From contig NZ_FOEQ01000007.1 in the NCBI RefSeq assembly GCF_900110655.1, positions 271,504 to 335,503 of the forward strand: DNA of 64,000 nucleotides. The letters are read 5' to 3'. Every line of letters begins with the position of its first letter. Within the stretch, counting starts at the first letter, position 1. The position numbers and the translations under genes were made by a program. Under the pieces are notes generated by a model. It was not told the origin of the DNA. It made no database searches and worked only from the letters and a program-made list of their open reading frames with translations. Source of the DNA: Pseudomonas soli (lineage in GTDB: Bacteria; Pseudomonadota; Gammaproteobacteria; Pseudomonadales; Pseudomonadaceae). Of the stretch, positions 8,552 to 16,549 are shown one piece after another.

Positions 8552-9037
8552 TCAGTGGTGATGGCCACCTTCACCGTGGATGTGACGGTGAGCGATTTCT
8601 TCTTCGCTGGCGTCACGCACGTCGACAACCTTGACCTTGAAGTTCAGGCGCTGGCCAGCCAGCGGGTGGTTGCCGTCGACGGTCACGTCGTCGCCGTCGA
8701 TGTCGCGGATGGTGACGATCTGCATCTGGCCGTCCGGCGCCGAGGCGTGGAACTGCATGCCGACTTCGAGTTGGTCGACGCCTTCGAACATCTTGCTGCT
8801 CAGGGTGCTGACCAGCTCGGCGGAGTATTCGCCGTAGGCTTCTTCGGGCTCGATGGCAACGGTCAGTTCCTCACCGGCCTGCTTGCCTTCCAGGGCTTTT
8901 TCCAGGCCCGGGATGATGTTGCCGGCACCGTGCAGGTAGACCAGCGGCGCACCACCGGCGGAGCTGTCGATGACCTCACCAGCGTCGTTGGTGAGGGTAT
9001 AGTCGATGGAGACAGCCTTGTTGGCGGCGATCAGCAT
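8552..9037 (-). CDS. slyD: FKBP-type peptidyl-prolyl isomerase SlyD
   Basis: A 161-residue FKBP protein: FKBP core (1-68 and 120-145) interrupted by the insert-in-flap chaperone domain, and a short His-rich tail (HRHIHGEGGHHH). This arrangement is that of SlyD, a cytoplasmic prolyl isomerase and metal-binding chaperone linked to nickel enzyme maturation in enterobacteria; the tail here is shorter than in E. coli. The ATG at 9037 is divergent from the DUF3565 gene and its codon overlaps that gene's possible ATG on the other strand. Confidence 0.9.
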   Translation of the reverse strand: MLIAANKAVSIDYTLTNDAGEVIDSSAGGAPLVYLHGAGNIIPGLEKALEGKQAGEELTVAIEPEEAYGEYSAELVSTLSSKMFEGVDQLEVGMQFHASAPDGQMQIVTIRDIDGDDVTVDGNHPLAGQRLNFKVKVVDVRDASEEEIAHRHIHGEGGHHH

Positions 9038-9338
9038 GGGGCAAGACCTTTTGCAAAAGAATATAGAACGAACAAGTGTAACCAACGCATCGGCCGATTG
9101 CGAACCCGGCGCGGACCAACAGCAGCCCATCAGTCGGATCACCGGCTTCCACCTCGACGAAGAGCGGCACTGGGTGGTCGAGCTGTCCTGCGGCCACACC
9201 CAGCATCTGCGCCACCAGCCGCCGTGGCAGGCACGGCCCTGGGTGCTCGATGCCGACGAACGCGCCCGGCGCATCGGCCAGGTATTCCCCTGCGGCTGGT
9301 GCGCTCAGGGTGCCGTTAGCGCTACCCTTGGCCGCTGA
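9036..9338 (+). CDS. DUF3565 zinc-ribbon-like small protein
   Basis: The conserved part reads ITGFHLDEERHWVVELSCGH then QHLRHQPPWQARPWV and a final FPCGWC, with a C-G-H and a C-x-x-C that could bind zinc; this is the DUF3565 family. The conserved region begins only about 30 residues in, so the true start is uncertain: ATG at 9036, TTG at 9051 or a later codon. It is followed 32 bases later by pta in the same direction, a likely transcript. Function unknown. Confidence 0.75.
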   Translation: MGQDLLQKNIERTSVTNASADCEPGADQQQPISRITGFHLDEERHWVVELSCGHTQHLRHQPPWQARPWVLDADERARRIGQVFPCGWCAQGAVSATLGR

Positions 9339-9370
9339 ACTCCTTGCACCGCTTATTCCGAGAAGCACGC

Positions 9371-11461
9371 ATGCAGACATTTTTCATCGCGCCGACCGAC
9401 TTCGGTGTCGGCCTGACCTCCATCAGCCTGGGCCTGGTGCGCACCCTGGAGCGCGCCGGGCTCAAGGTCGGCTTCTTCAAGCCGATTGCGCAGCCGCACC
9501 CCGGCGACACCGGCCCGGAGCGCTCCAGCGAACTGGTCGCCCGCACCCATGGCATCAAGCCGCCGACGCCCCTGAGCCTGGGCCATGTCGAGCGCATGCT
9601 CGGTGACGGCCAGCTCGACGAACTGCTCGAACAGATCATCCGCCTGTACCAGCAGGCCTGCGTCGGCAAGGACGTGGTGGTGGTCGAAGGCATGGTGCCG
9701 ACCCGTCACGCCAGCTATGCCGCCCGGGTCAACCTGCACCTGGCCAAGAGCCTGGACGCCGAGGTGATCCTGGTATCGGCGCCGGAAAACGAGGTACTCA
9801 GCGAGCTGTCCGGCCGCGTCGAGCTGCAGGCCCAGCTGTTCGGCGGCCCGCGCGACCCGAAAGTGCTGGGGGTGATCCTCAACAAGGTGCGCACCGACGA
9901 AAGCATGGCCGATTTCGCCACCCGCCTGCGCGAGCACTCGCCGCTGCTGCGCGGCAACGACTTCCGCCTGCTCGGCTGCATCCCCTACCAGGCCGAGCTC
10001 AACGCCCCGCGCACCCGCGACGTGGCCGAGCTGCTCGGCGCCCAGGTGCTCAACCCCGGCGACTACGACCAGCGGCGCATGAGCAAGATCATCATCTGCG
10101 CCCGCACCGTGGCCAACACCGTGCCGCTGCTGACCTCCGGCACCCTGGTGGTGACGCCGGGCGACCGCGACGACATCATCCTCGCCGTGTGCATGGCGGC
10201 GATCAACGGCGTGCCCCTGGCCGGCCTGCTGCTGACCAGCGACAGCAAGCCCGACCCGCGCATCCTCGAGTTGTGCCGCGGCGCCCTGCAGGCCGGCCTG
10301 CCGATCCTGTCGGTGAGCACCGGCTCCTACGACACCGCCAACCAGCTCAACTCGCTGAACCGCGAGATCCCGGTGGACGACCGCGAGCGCGCCGAGTTCA
10401 TCACCGACTTCGTCGCCAGCCACCTGGACGCCGCCTGGCTGCACCAGCGCTGCGGCACGCCACGCGAGCTGCGCCTGTCACCGGCGGTGTTCCGCTACCA
10501 GTTGATCCAGCGCGCCCAGCAGGCCAACAAGCGCATCGTCCTGCCCGAGGGCGCCGAGCCCTTGCTGGTGCAGGCCGCGGCCTTGTGCCAGGCCCGGGGC
10601 ATCGCCCGTTGCGTGCTGCTGGCCAAACCCGAGCAAGTGCAGGCCGTGGCCCGCGCCCAGGGCATCAGCCTGCCGCCGGACCTGGAGGTACTCGACCCCG
10701 AGGTGATCCGTGGCCGCTATGTCGAACCCATGGTGAACCTGCGCAAGAGCAAGAACCTCAACGCGCCGATGGCCGAGCAGCAGCTGGAAGACCCGGTGGT
10801 GATCGGCACCATGATGCTGGCCCTCGGCGAAGTGGACGGCCTGGTCTCCGGTCTGGTGCACTCCACCGCCAACACCATCCGGCCGGCCTTGCAACTGATC
10901 AAGACCGCACCGGGCAGCAGCCTGGTGTCCTCGGTGTTCTTCATGCTGTTCCCCGACCAGGTGCTGGTCTATGGCGACTGCGTGATGAACCCGCACCCCA
11001 GCGCAGCCGAACTGGCCGAGATCGCCCGGCAGAGCGCCGAGTCGGCCGAATCGTTCGGCATCGCGCCACGGGTGGCGATGCTCAGCTACTCCAGCGACTC
11101 GGCGGCCAGCGACGAAGAAGTGGAGAAGGTCCGCGAGGCCACGCGCCTGGCGCAGCAGGCCGAGCACGACCTGCTGATCGACGGCCCGTTGCAGTACGAC
11201 GCCGCCGCCAATCCCGAGATTGCCCGACAGCTGGCGCCGTCGAGTCCGGTAGCCGGGCGCGCCACGGTGTTCGTGTTCCCCGACCTGAACACCGGCAACA
11301 CCACGCACAAGGCGGTGCAGCGCAGCGCCGACTGCGTCAGCCTCGGGCCGATGCTGCAAGGGCTGCGCAAGCCGGTCAACGACCTGCCGCGCGGCGCGCA
11401 GGTGGACGATATCGTGCACACCATCGCCTTGACCGCGATCCAGGCCAGCACCGTGCGCTGA
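9371..11461 (+). CDS. pta: Phosphate acetyltransferase (long form)
   Basis: A 696-residue enzyme converting acetyl-CoA and phosphate to acetyl phosphate and CoA. The three-part architecture is clear: an N-terminal P-loop-like/BioD-related domain (about 1-200, starting MQTFFIAPTDFGVGLTS), a DRTGG domain (about 215-330), and the catalytic PTA_PTB domain (about 375-690, with RIVLPEGAEP and DGLVSGLVHSTANTIRPALQ). The long form is typical of Gammaproteobacteria, where the N-terminal part is regulatory. I used the ATG at 9371, 27 bases inside the longest frame, because it matches the family start. Acetate kinase is not next to it in this window. Confidence 0.95.
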   Translation: MQTFFIAPTDFGVGLTSISLGLVRTLERAGLKVGFFKPIAQPHPGDTGPERSSELVARTHGIKPPTPLSLGHVERMLGDGQLDELLEQIIRLYQQACVGKDVVVVEGMVPTRHASYAARVNLHLAKSLDAEVILVSAPENEVLSELSGRVELQAQLFGGPRDPKVLGVILNKVRTDESMADFATRLREHSPLLRGNDFRLLGCIPYQAELNAPRTRDVAELLGAQVLNPGDYDQRRMSKIIICARTVANTVPLLTSGTLVVTPGDRDDIILAVCMAAINGVPLAGLLLTSDSKPDPRILELCRGALQAGLPILSVSTGSYDTANQLNSLNREIPVDDRERAEFITDFVASHLDAAWLHQRCGTPRELRLSPAVFRYQLIQRAQQANKRIVLPEGAEPLLVQAAALCQARGIARCVLLAKPEQVQAVARAQGISLPPDLEVLDPEVIRGRYVEPMVNLRKSKNLNAPMAEQQLEDPVVIGTMMLALGEVDGLVSGLVHSTANTIRPALQLIKTAPGSSLVSSVFFMLFPDQVLVYGDCVMNPHPSAAELAEIARQSAESAESFGIAPRVAMLSYSSDSAASDEEVEKVREATRLAQQAEHDLLIDGPLQYDAAANPEIARQLAPSSPVAGRATVFVFPDLNTGNTTHKAVQRSADCVSLGPMLQGLRKPVNDLPRGAQVDDIVHTIALTAIQASTVR

Positions 11462-11650
11462 ACGGCAAAGGGCCGTCATGCGGCCCCACGCTCATCGGAG
11501 TGGCCAAGCCTTGGCGAGTCCGAATGAGGGCATGCCGGCACGCCGATCATTCATTTGAATTTCAGATCAATGGCAAAGAAAAACAAACTTCTCAAATAAG
11601 CCCCAGGCGCGGATGCTGTAACGATCACGCTCGTATCCTGGAGAACAACA

Positions 11651-12829
11651 ATGAACGAAGTCGTCATCGTCGCCGCCACCCGCACTGCCATCGGCAGTTT
11701 CCAGGGGGCCCTGGCCAACGTGTCCGCCGTGGAACTGGGCGCCGCGGTGATCCGCCAGCTGCTGGCCCAGACCCAGCTGGACCCGGCGCAGGTCGACGAA
11801 GTGATCCTCGGCCAGGTGCTCACCGCCGGTGCCGGGCAAAACCCCGCCCGCCAGGCCGCCGTCAAGGCTGGCCTGCCTTATGAAGTACCGGCCCTGACCC
11901 TGAACAAGGTCTGCGGCTCGGGCCTCAAGGCCCTGCACCTGGCCGCCCAGGCCATCCGCTGCGGCGACGCCGAGGTGGTGATCGCCGGTGGCCAGGAGAG
12001 CATGAGCCTGGCGCCTTATGTAATGCCCTCGGCACGCACCGGCCAGCGCATGGGCCACGGCCAGCTGGTCGACAGCATGATCAGCGACGGCCTGTGGGAC
12101 GCCTTCAACGATTACCACATGGGCATTACTGCCGAGAATCTGGTGGACAAGTACGGCCTGAGCCGCGAGCAGCAGGACGCCTTCGCCGCCGAGTCGCAGC
12201 GCAAGGCCGTGACCGCCATCGAGGCCGGCCGCTTCAAGGACGAGATCACCCCGATCCACATCCCGCAGAAAAAAGGCGAGCCGCTGGTGTTCGACACCGA
12301 CGAGCAGCCACGCCCTGGCACCAGCGCCGAGTCCCTGGGCAAACTGCGCGCCGCGTTCAAGAAAGACGGCAGCGTCACCGCTGGCAACGCCTCGAGCCTC
12401 AACGACGGCGCCGCCGCCGTGCTGTTGATGAGCGCCGCCAAGGCCAAGACCCTGGGCCTGCCGGTTCTGGCCAAGGTCGCCGCCTACGCCAGCGCCGGGG
12501 TGGACCCGGCGATCATGGGCATCGGCCCGGTGTCGGCAACCCGGCGCTGCCTGGACAAGGCCGGCTGGCAGCTCGCCGACCTGGACCTGATCGAAGCCAA
12601 CGAAGCTTTCGCCGCCCAGGCCCTGGCGGTGGGCAAGCAGCTGGAATGGGATGCGGCGAAGGTCAACGTCAATGGCGGCGCCATTGCCCTGGGCCACCCG
12701 ATCGGCGCGTCGGGCTGCCGGGTGCTGGTGACCCTGCTGCACGAGATGATCAAGCGCGATGCCAAGAAAGGGTTGGCGACGCTATGCATCGGCGGCGGCC
12801 AAGGTGTGGCCCTGGCAATCGAGCGCTGA
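11651..12829 (+). CDS. atoB: Acetyl-CoA C-acetyltransferase (thiolase)
   Basis: A 392-residue type II thiolase catalysing reversible condensation of two acetyl-CoA to acetoacetyl-CoA. Catalytic residues are present: Cys88 in LNKVCGSGLKA, His349 in GHPIGASG and Cys379 in CIGGGQG. An AGGA-like stretch (CTGGAG) lies about 8 bases before the ATG. It stands alone; no CoA-transferase or hydroxybutyrate genes adjoin it. A GGGCCG-N5-CGGCCC hairpin at 11470-11486 in the preceding gap lacks a T-run. The gene could equally be called phaA or a general acetyl-CoA acetyltransferase. Confidence 0.92.
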   Translation: MNEVVIVAATRTAIGSFQGALANVSAVELGAAVIRQLLAQTQLDPAQVDEVILGQVLTAGAGQNPARQAAVKAGLPYEVPALTLNKVCGSGLKALHLAAQAIRCGDAEVVIAGGQESMSLAPYVMPSARTGQRMGHGQLVDSMISDGLWDAFNDYHMGITAENLVDKYGLSREQQDAFAAESQRKAVTAIEAGRFKDEITPIHIPQKKGEPLVFDTDEQPRPGTSAESLGKLRAAFKKDGSVTAGNASSLNDGAAAVLLMSAAKAKTLGLPVLAKVAAYASAGVDPAIMGIGPVSATRRCLDKAGWQLADLDLIEANEAFAAQALAVGKQLEWDAAKVNVNGGAIALGHPIGASGCRVLVTLLHEMIKRDAKKGLATLCIGGGQGVALAIER

Positions 12830-13222
12830 CCGACGGCTCTTGGGGCTGCCTTGCAGCCCATCGTCGGCAAGCCTACTCCCACCCCGGCCACACTGCCCGA
12901 TAGTCGTGCGCTGCTGCGGTGGGAGCCGACCCGCTGGCGATGGACCGCAGAAGCGGCCCCGAAGATCTGTTGCCCACCATGAACAATCGCCATCCAGAAG
13001 CACTAGTTGCAATTAATAGTGCAGCTCGAAAGAACTCATAAAATAAAAAAACACCTTCAAATGAGCACTTAAAGTCTCATCAACTTAACGGCTCACGATA
13101 AGCAGCTGCGCCATTAATTCGAATACGCTCAACAGCGCACACTACTTTCCGACTGTTACCAAAACGACACTTTGACACTTTCAAGGTGCCCTCTAGCCTA
13201 TGTCAGGCACTCCATGAACTGC
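12830..13222. other. Intergenic region: degenerate REP then AT-rich DNA
   Basis: The first 130 bases contain a decayed REP-like unit (GGCAAGCCTACTCCCACCCC near 12868, and GTGGGAGCCGACCCGCTGGC near 12919). From about 12990 the base composition falls sharply to AT-rich, with A-runs near 13040. No open reading frame is convincing. The AT-rich stretch is the upstream region of the orphan gene at 13275 and suggests that gene was acquired. Confidence 0.5.
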
Positions 13223-13251
13223 TTAAGTTCAAGTGCAATCGAACCTATAAT
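13223..13251 (+). promoter_or_regulatory. Probable sigma-70 promoter of the orphan gene
   Basis: A perfect TATAAT at 13246-13251 is preceded, after 17 bases, by TTAAGT at 13223-13228, a weak -35 match. Transcription would begin close to 13258, just before an AAGGGA ribosome site and the ATG at 13275, so the leader would be very short. Confidence 0.5.
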
Positions 13252-13274
13252 TAAATCTGCTAAAGGGATTTGAC

Positions 13275-14162
13275 ATGCACGCTCCAGGAGCAATTCCATC
13301 GGAAAAAGAAAGCGCCCACGCCTGGCTGACGGAAACCAAGGCGAATGCAAAATCCACGGCGCTGCGCGGCAACATTTTCGCGCAGGACTATAACCGCCAA
13401 CTGCTCACGGCGACTGGCCAATCCATGCGCAGCGGCGCGGATGCCATCAACCCCTTCTTCAGCCCGGCCAAGGGCACGGCGACCGGCAGCTATGCCAAGG
13501 ATGCGGACGCCAATGTCAGCCCCGGCAGCGCACCAGTGAGCATCTACGAAGGCCTACAGACGGCCATCGACATTGCCCGCCGACGCTCCGGCTACAACCC
13601 ACTGGACCAGCCGACCGACCAAAAGCCAAAGTCCGCCGGTGACCGTGAGCACTTCATCGCCTTCACCCAGCAGATCGCGGAAATCCCCTTCCTTTCCCTG
13701 CTGGCAGCGCAAGTCACGCAGATCCAGCAAAAAAGCCATGACGCCAACGCGCTGGTCGACTCATTCGTCAAAGGCTTCATCGGCCTGAAGAACCAGGATG
13801 TCGAGCAGATCAAACAGTCCCTGAGCAGCCTGGTGAATGCGGCACTGTCCTATTCCGAGCAGACCGAGCGCCAGTCGAACTTCAACCAGAACATCCTGCA
13901 AACCGGCGACAGCGGCTCGGTAAACTTCATGCTGTACGCCAGCGAGTTCACCATCAAGGCATCCAGCCATAAGGGCACCATTACCTTCCAATCGTCGTAC
14001 ACCTTGTCCCAGGCGATCTACCAGCTGTCGGTGGAAAGCTGGAACAACGTCAAGGACGTGTTCTCCAAACAGCAGAAGACCGATACCCAGCAATGGCTCG
14101 GCGATACCACCACGCAAGTGCGCGAAGGCTCCAAACTGCGGGCGATCTGCCTGGTCAGCTGA
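13275..14162 (+). CDS. Unknown 295-residue protein
   Basis: I do not recognise this protein. It starts at ATG 13275 after AAAGGGATTTGAC. The N-terminal third (1-110) is polar and rich in Ala/Ser/Gly. The central part (about 122-200) is predicted helical with Gln-rich stretches (LLAAQVTQIQQKSHDANALV, IKQSLSSLVNAALSYSEQTE). The C-terminal part has beta-like segments (VNFMLYASEFTIKASSHKG, TITFQSSYTLSQAIYQL). There is no signal peptide, transmembrane helix or metal motif, and only one cysteine, near the end. It has its own AT-rich promoter region and terminator, so it is a single-gene unit. A secreted or contact-dependent effector is possible but unproved. Confidence 0.7.
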   Translation: MHAPGAIPSEKESAHAWLTETKANAKSTALRGNIFAQDYNRQLLTATGQSMRSGADAINPFFSPAKGTATGSYAKDADANVSPGSAPVSIYEGLQTAIDIARRRSGYNPLDQPTDQKPKSAGDREHFIAFTQQIAEIPFLSLLAAQVTQIQQKSHDANALVDSFVKGFIGLKNQDVEQIKQSLSSLVNAALSYSEQTERQSNFNQNILQTGDSGSVNFMLYASEFTIKASSHKGTITFQSSYTLSQAIYQLSVESWNNVKDVFSKQQKTDTQQWLGDTTTQVREGSKLRAICLVS

Positions 14163-14174
14163 GGCCCTTGCCCG

Positions 14175-14204
14175 GGCCCGACGGGTTCTCCTGTCGGGCC
14201 TTTT
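14175..14204 (+). terminator. Rho-independent terminator of the orphan gene
   Basis: GGCCCGAC (14175-14182) pairs with GTCGGGCC (14193-14200), an 8-bp GC stem with a 10-base loop, followed by TTTT. It lies 13 bases after the stop codon and between convergent genes. Confidence 0.85.
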
Positions 14205-14229
14205 CAGCATCGGCGCGCGCCCTCGCAGC

Positions 14230-14937
14230 TCAAAAGCGCTCGTCGCGCAGCGCCGGCAAGGTGATGTCGCGCACATAGCTGGCCGAGGACAGGCTGAGCA
14301 TCATCCGGCACACCTGCACCACATCGTGCAACGGTATCAGCGAGCCCTCGCCCCGTTGTTCGGCCTCGGCCAGCGGCACGTCCAGGCCATCCTCGGTGTT
14401 CAGGTAGCCCAGGTTCAGGCAACTCACCCCCAGGCCTTGCTCGCGAAAGCCTTCACGCAGGCTTTCGGCGATGCCGCGCAAGCCGAACTTGCTGGCACCA
14501 AAGGTCACCTCCGGGCGACCACTACCCGGCAGGCCGGAGGTGGAGCCGGTGAGGATGATTCGTGGTCGGGCACTCTGCAGCAGCAGCGGCAGCAGGCGCT
14601 TGATCAGCAGCAGCGGCGCGGTGATGTTGGTGTCGACCATGCGCTCGATCTGCCCTTCGTCATCCTCAAGAAAGCTGTAGTTCTCCTCGAAGGCCCGCGC
14701 CTCCCAGATGCCGACGTTGTACACCAGCACGTCCAGTCCAGCGTCGGACACCGCCTCCTGGATTATCGCTGCGGCCTGGCGCGGCTGGCCGAGGTCGGCC
14801 TCGATCCACTGCGCCGCGCCCGGCAACGCTGCCGGCCTGCTGCGCGACACACCTATCAGCGTATCGCCTTGCCCACCCAGGCCCTGCACCAGCGCCTGGC
14901 CCAATCCCTTGCTTGCACCGACCACTAGAATTCGCAT
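14230..14937 (-). CDS. SDR-family protein with Phe in place of the catalytic Tyr
   Basis: A 235-residue short-chain dehydrogenase/reductase fold. The cofactor loop is VVGASKGLGQ (6-15), with Ser-Arg at 31-32 suggesting NADPH. YNVGIW at 73-78 replaces the usual NAG motif. The active-site Ser is in TGSTSG (130-135). The Y-x-x-x-K motif reads FGASK (Phe146, Lys150), so the general acid tyrosine is missing; the codon is TTT. The protein may be non-catalytic or use an unusual mechanism. It is convergent with the orphan gene and divergent from the ACR3-like gene, with no operon partner. Confidence 0.85.
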   Translation of the reverse strand: MRILVVGASKGLGQALVQGLGGQGDTLIGVSRSRPAALPGAAQWIEADLGQPRQAAAIIQEAVSDAGLDVLVYNVGIWEARAFEENYSFLEDDEGQIERMVDTNITAPLLLIKRLLPLLLQSARPRIILTGSTSGLPGSGRPEVTFGASKFGLRGIAESLREGFREQGLGVSCLNLGYLNTEDGLDVPLAEAEQRGEGSLIPLHDVVQVCRMMLSLSSASYVRDITLPALRDERF

Positions 14938-15013
14938 CGAATCACTCCCTATGGACTGCGCCGGATAGTACCCTGCCTGCCCCAGTAATCCAGTCGGAAA
15001 TGCCAGGCCGCCC

Positions 15014-15970
15014 GTGAACAGAGAGCAACTCGAGCAAAACCAGATCCCCCTTTACTTCGTCGCCGTGGCGCTGGCCGCCGTGCTCGGCCTGCTCCTACCC
15101 ACCGCCGCCGGGGCGCTCGAAGCGCTGGTGACTCCGGCCATCGCCGTGCTGATGTACGCGATGTTCCTGCAGATCCCCTTCCTCGACCTGCGCGCAGGGC
15201 TTGGCAACCGGCGCTTCATGGGCGCGCTGCTGCTGGCCAACTTCGTGCTGGTGCCGCTGCTGGTCTGGGCTGGAACCCGGGGGCTGGTCGAGCAACCCGC
15301 CGTGCTGGTCGGCGCCCTGCTGGTGCTGCTGACGCCGTGTATCGACTATGTGGTGGTGTTCACCCACCTCGGCAAGGGCGACGCGCGCCTGACCCTGGCC
15401 GCCACGCCCGTACTGTTGCTGGTGCAACTGGCGATGCTGCCGCTGTACCTGGCGTTGATGCTCGGCGGCGTCGGCCATGTGGAGATTTCCGTGGCGCCAT
15501 TTGTCGAGGCCTTCGTGCTGCTGATCGCGCTGCCACTGCTGCTGGCCGTCGCCACCAGCGCCGGGGCGCGGCGCTCTGCAGTGGTTTCGAAGTGGAACGA
15601 TGCCTGGGCCTGGCTGCCGGTGCCGGCCATGGCCCTGGTGCTGATCGCGGTGATCGGCTCGCAGATCGGCGTGGTCGCCAGCCGGCTGGACGACCTGCTG
15701 CCGGTGGTGCCGGTGTATGTCGCCTTCGCTGTGCTGGCGCCGCTGCTTGGGTGGTTTGTGGCGCGCCTGTTCAGGTTGTCCACAGGCGAGGCCCGGGCGG
15801 TGACCTTCAGCGCCGCCACGCGCAACTCGCTGGTGGTGCTGCCGTTGGCGTTGGCGCTGCCTGAGTCGATCCGGGCATTGGCAGCGGCGGCCGTGATTAC
15901 CCAGACGCTGGTCGAGCTGGTCAGCGAGCTGGTCTACGTTCGCGTCGTGCCGGCGTTGGTGCGCCGCTAG
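15014..15970 (+). CDS. ACR3/bile-acid-symporter family transporter
   Basis: A 318-residue membrane protein with about ten helices. The segment LLTPCIDYVVVFTHLGKGDA resembles the conserved Cys-containing fourth helix of ACR3 arsenite exporters (CTAMVFVWSHLTKGD in well-known members), and the C-terminal FSAATRNSLVVLPLALALP resembles the other family signature. It is annotated as arsenic resistance in many pseudomonads, but here there is no arsR, arsC or arsH neighbour, so the substrate is uncertain. The stop codon overlaps the convergent histidine-phosphatase stop. Confidence 0.8.
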   Translation: MNREQLEQNQIPLYFVAVALAAVLGLLLPTAAGALEALVTPAIAVLMYAMFLQIPFLDLRAGLGNRRFMGALLLANFVLVPLLVWAGTRGLVEQPAVLVGALLVLLTPCIDYVVVFTHLGKGDARLTLAATPVLLLVQLAMLPLYLALMLGGVGHVEISVAPFVEAFVLLIALPLLLAVATSAGARRSAVVSKWNDAWAWLPVPAMALVLIAVIGSQIGVVASRLDDLLPVVPVYVAFAVLAPLLGWFVARLFRLSTGEARAVTFSAATRNSLVVLPLALALPESIRALAAAAVITQTLVELVSELVYVRVVPALVRR

Positions 15971-16485
15971 GCCAGTCGCACCCGCCACTGACCGTAATGG
16001 CTGAACCGCACATTGGCCAGGGGCTGCACATCTATGCGGTGGAAGGATTGCACAGGCGCGCCCAGCGCATGCAGCATTGCGGCGCGGATGACGAAGGGGT
16101 GGGTGACGGCGATCCATTCGCCCTCGCCCAGGGCGCTGTCCATCCAGTGAGCAACACGCCCGCACAGGGCGGCCAGCGATTCGCCGCCGTGAGGCGTGGC
16201 ATGGGGGTCACTCAGCCATGCCTGCAACTCGGCCTCATCCAGATGCTTGAGCAGCTGACCTTTCCAGGTGCCCAGGTCGCAATCGCGCAGCCCCTCATCA
16301 ACTGTCGCCCTCAGGCCCTCGGCTGTTTGCCGGGCACGCAGCTCAGGTGCGCTGAGGTAGCGGACCGCCGGTTCAGGCACAAGCGAGGGCAATTCCAGCA
16401 AAGGCTCGCCATCCTGGGCGAAGCGCCCCACCCTTTGCGCCTCGGTGCGGGCGTGGCAGATCAGGGTGAGGTGGATGGGCTTCAT
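15967..16485 (-). CDS. Histidine phosphatase family protein
   Basis: A 172-residue member of the phosphoglycerate-mutase-like superfamily. The N-terminal catalytic motif reads LICHARTEAQ (RHG replaced by CHAR), and the second histidine is in IAVTHPFVIRAAML; the acid is in GGESLAALCGRV. Typical substrates are small phosphoesters such as alpha-ribazole phosphate, but none is indicated by context. The start at 16485 (MKPIHLTLICHART) matches the family; the frame continues upstream without conservation. It ends by overlapping the transporter gene on the other strand. Confidence 0.8.
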   Translation of the reverse strand: MKPIHLTLICHARTEAQRVGRFAQDGEPLLELPSLVPEPAVRYLSAPELRARQTAEGLRATVDEGLRDCDLGTWKGQLLKHLDEAELQAWLSDPHATPHGGESLAALCGRVAHWMDSALGEGEWIAVTHPFVIRAAMLHALGAPVQSFHRIDVQPLANVRFSHYGQWRVRLA

Positions 16486-16549
16486 GGCAGGGCTTCGGCA
16501 GGAATGTCCGGGCACTCTAGCCGAAGTCCGGGGAACATGCGCGATGAGG

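Noticed and set aside
11470..11486. GGGCCG-N5-CGGCCC hairpin after pta as a terminator
   Set aside because: No T-run follows the stem, so termination cannot be claimed from the sequence.
10189..11883. 564-codon frame overlapping pta and running into the thiolase gene
   Set aside because: Out-of-frame Pro/Arg-rich translation typical of high-GC codon bias; pta and thiolase are both clear in other frames.
13275..14162. Orphan gene as a monalysin-like pore-forming toxin
   Set aside because: The sequence shares no motif with monalysin as I recall it; the size similarity alone is not evidence.
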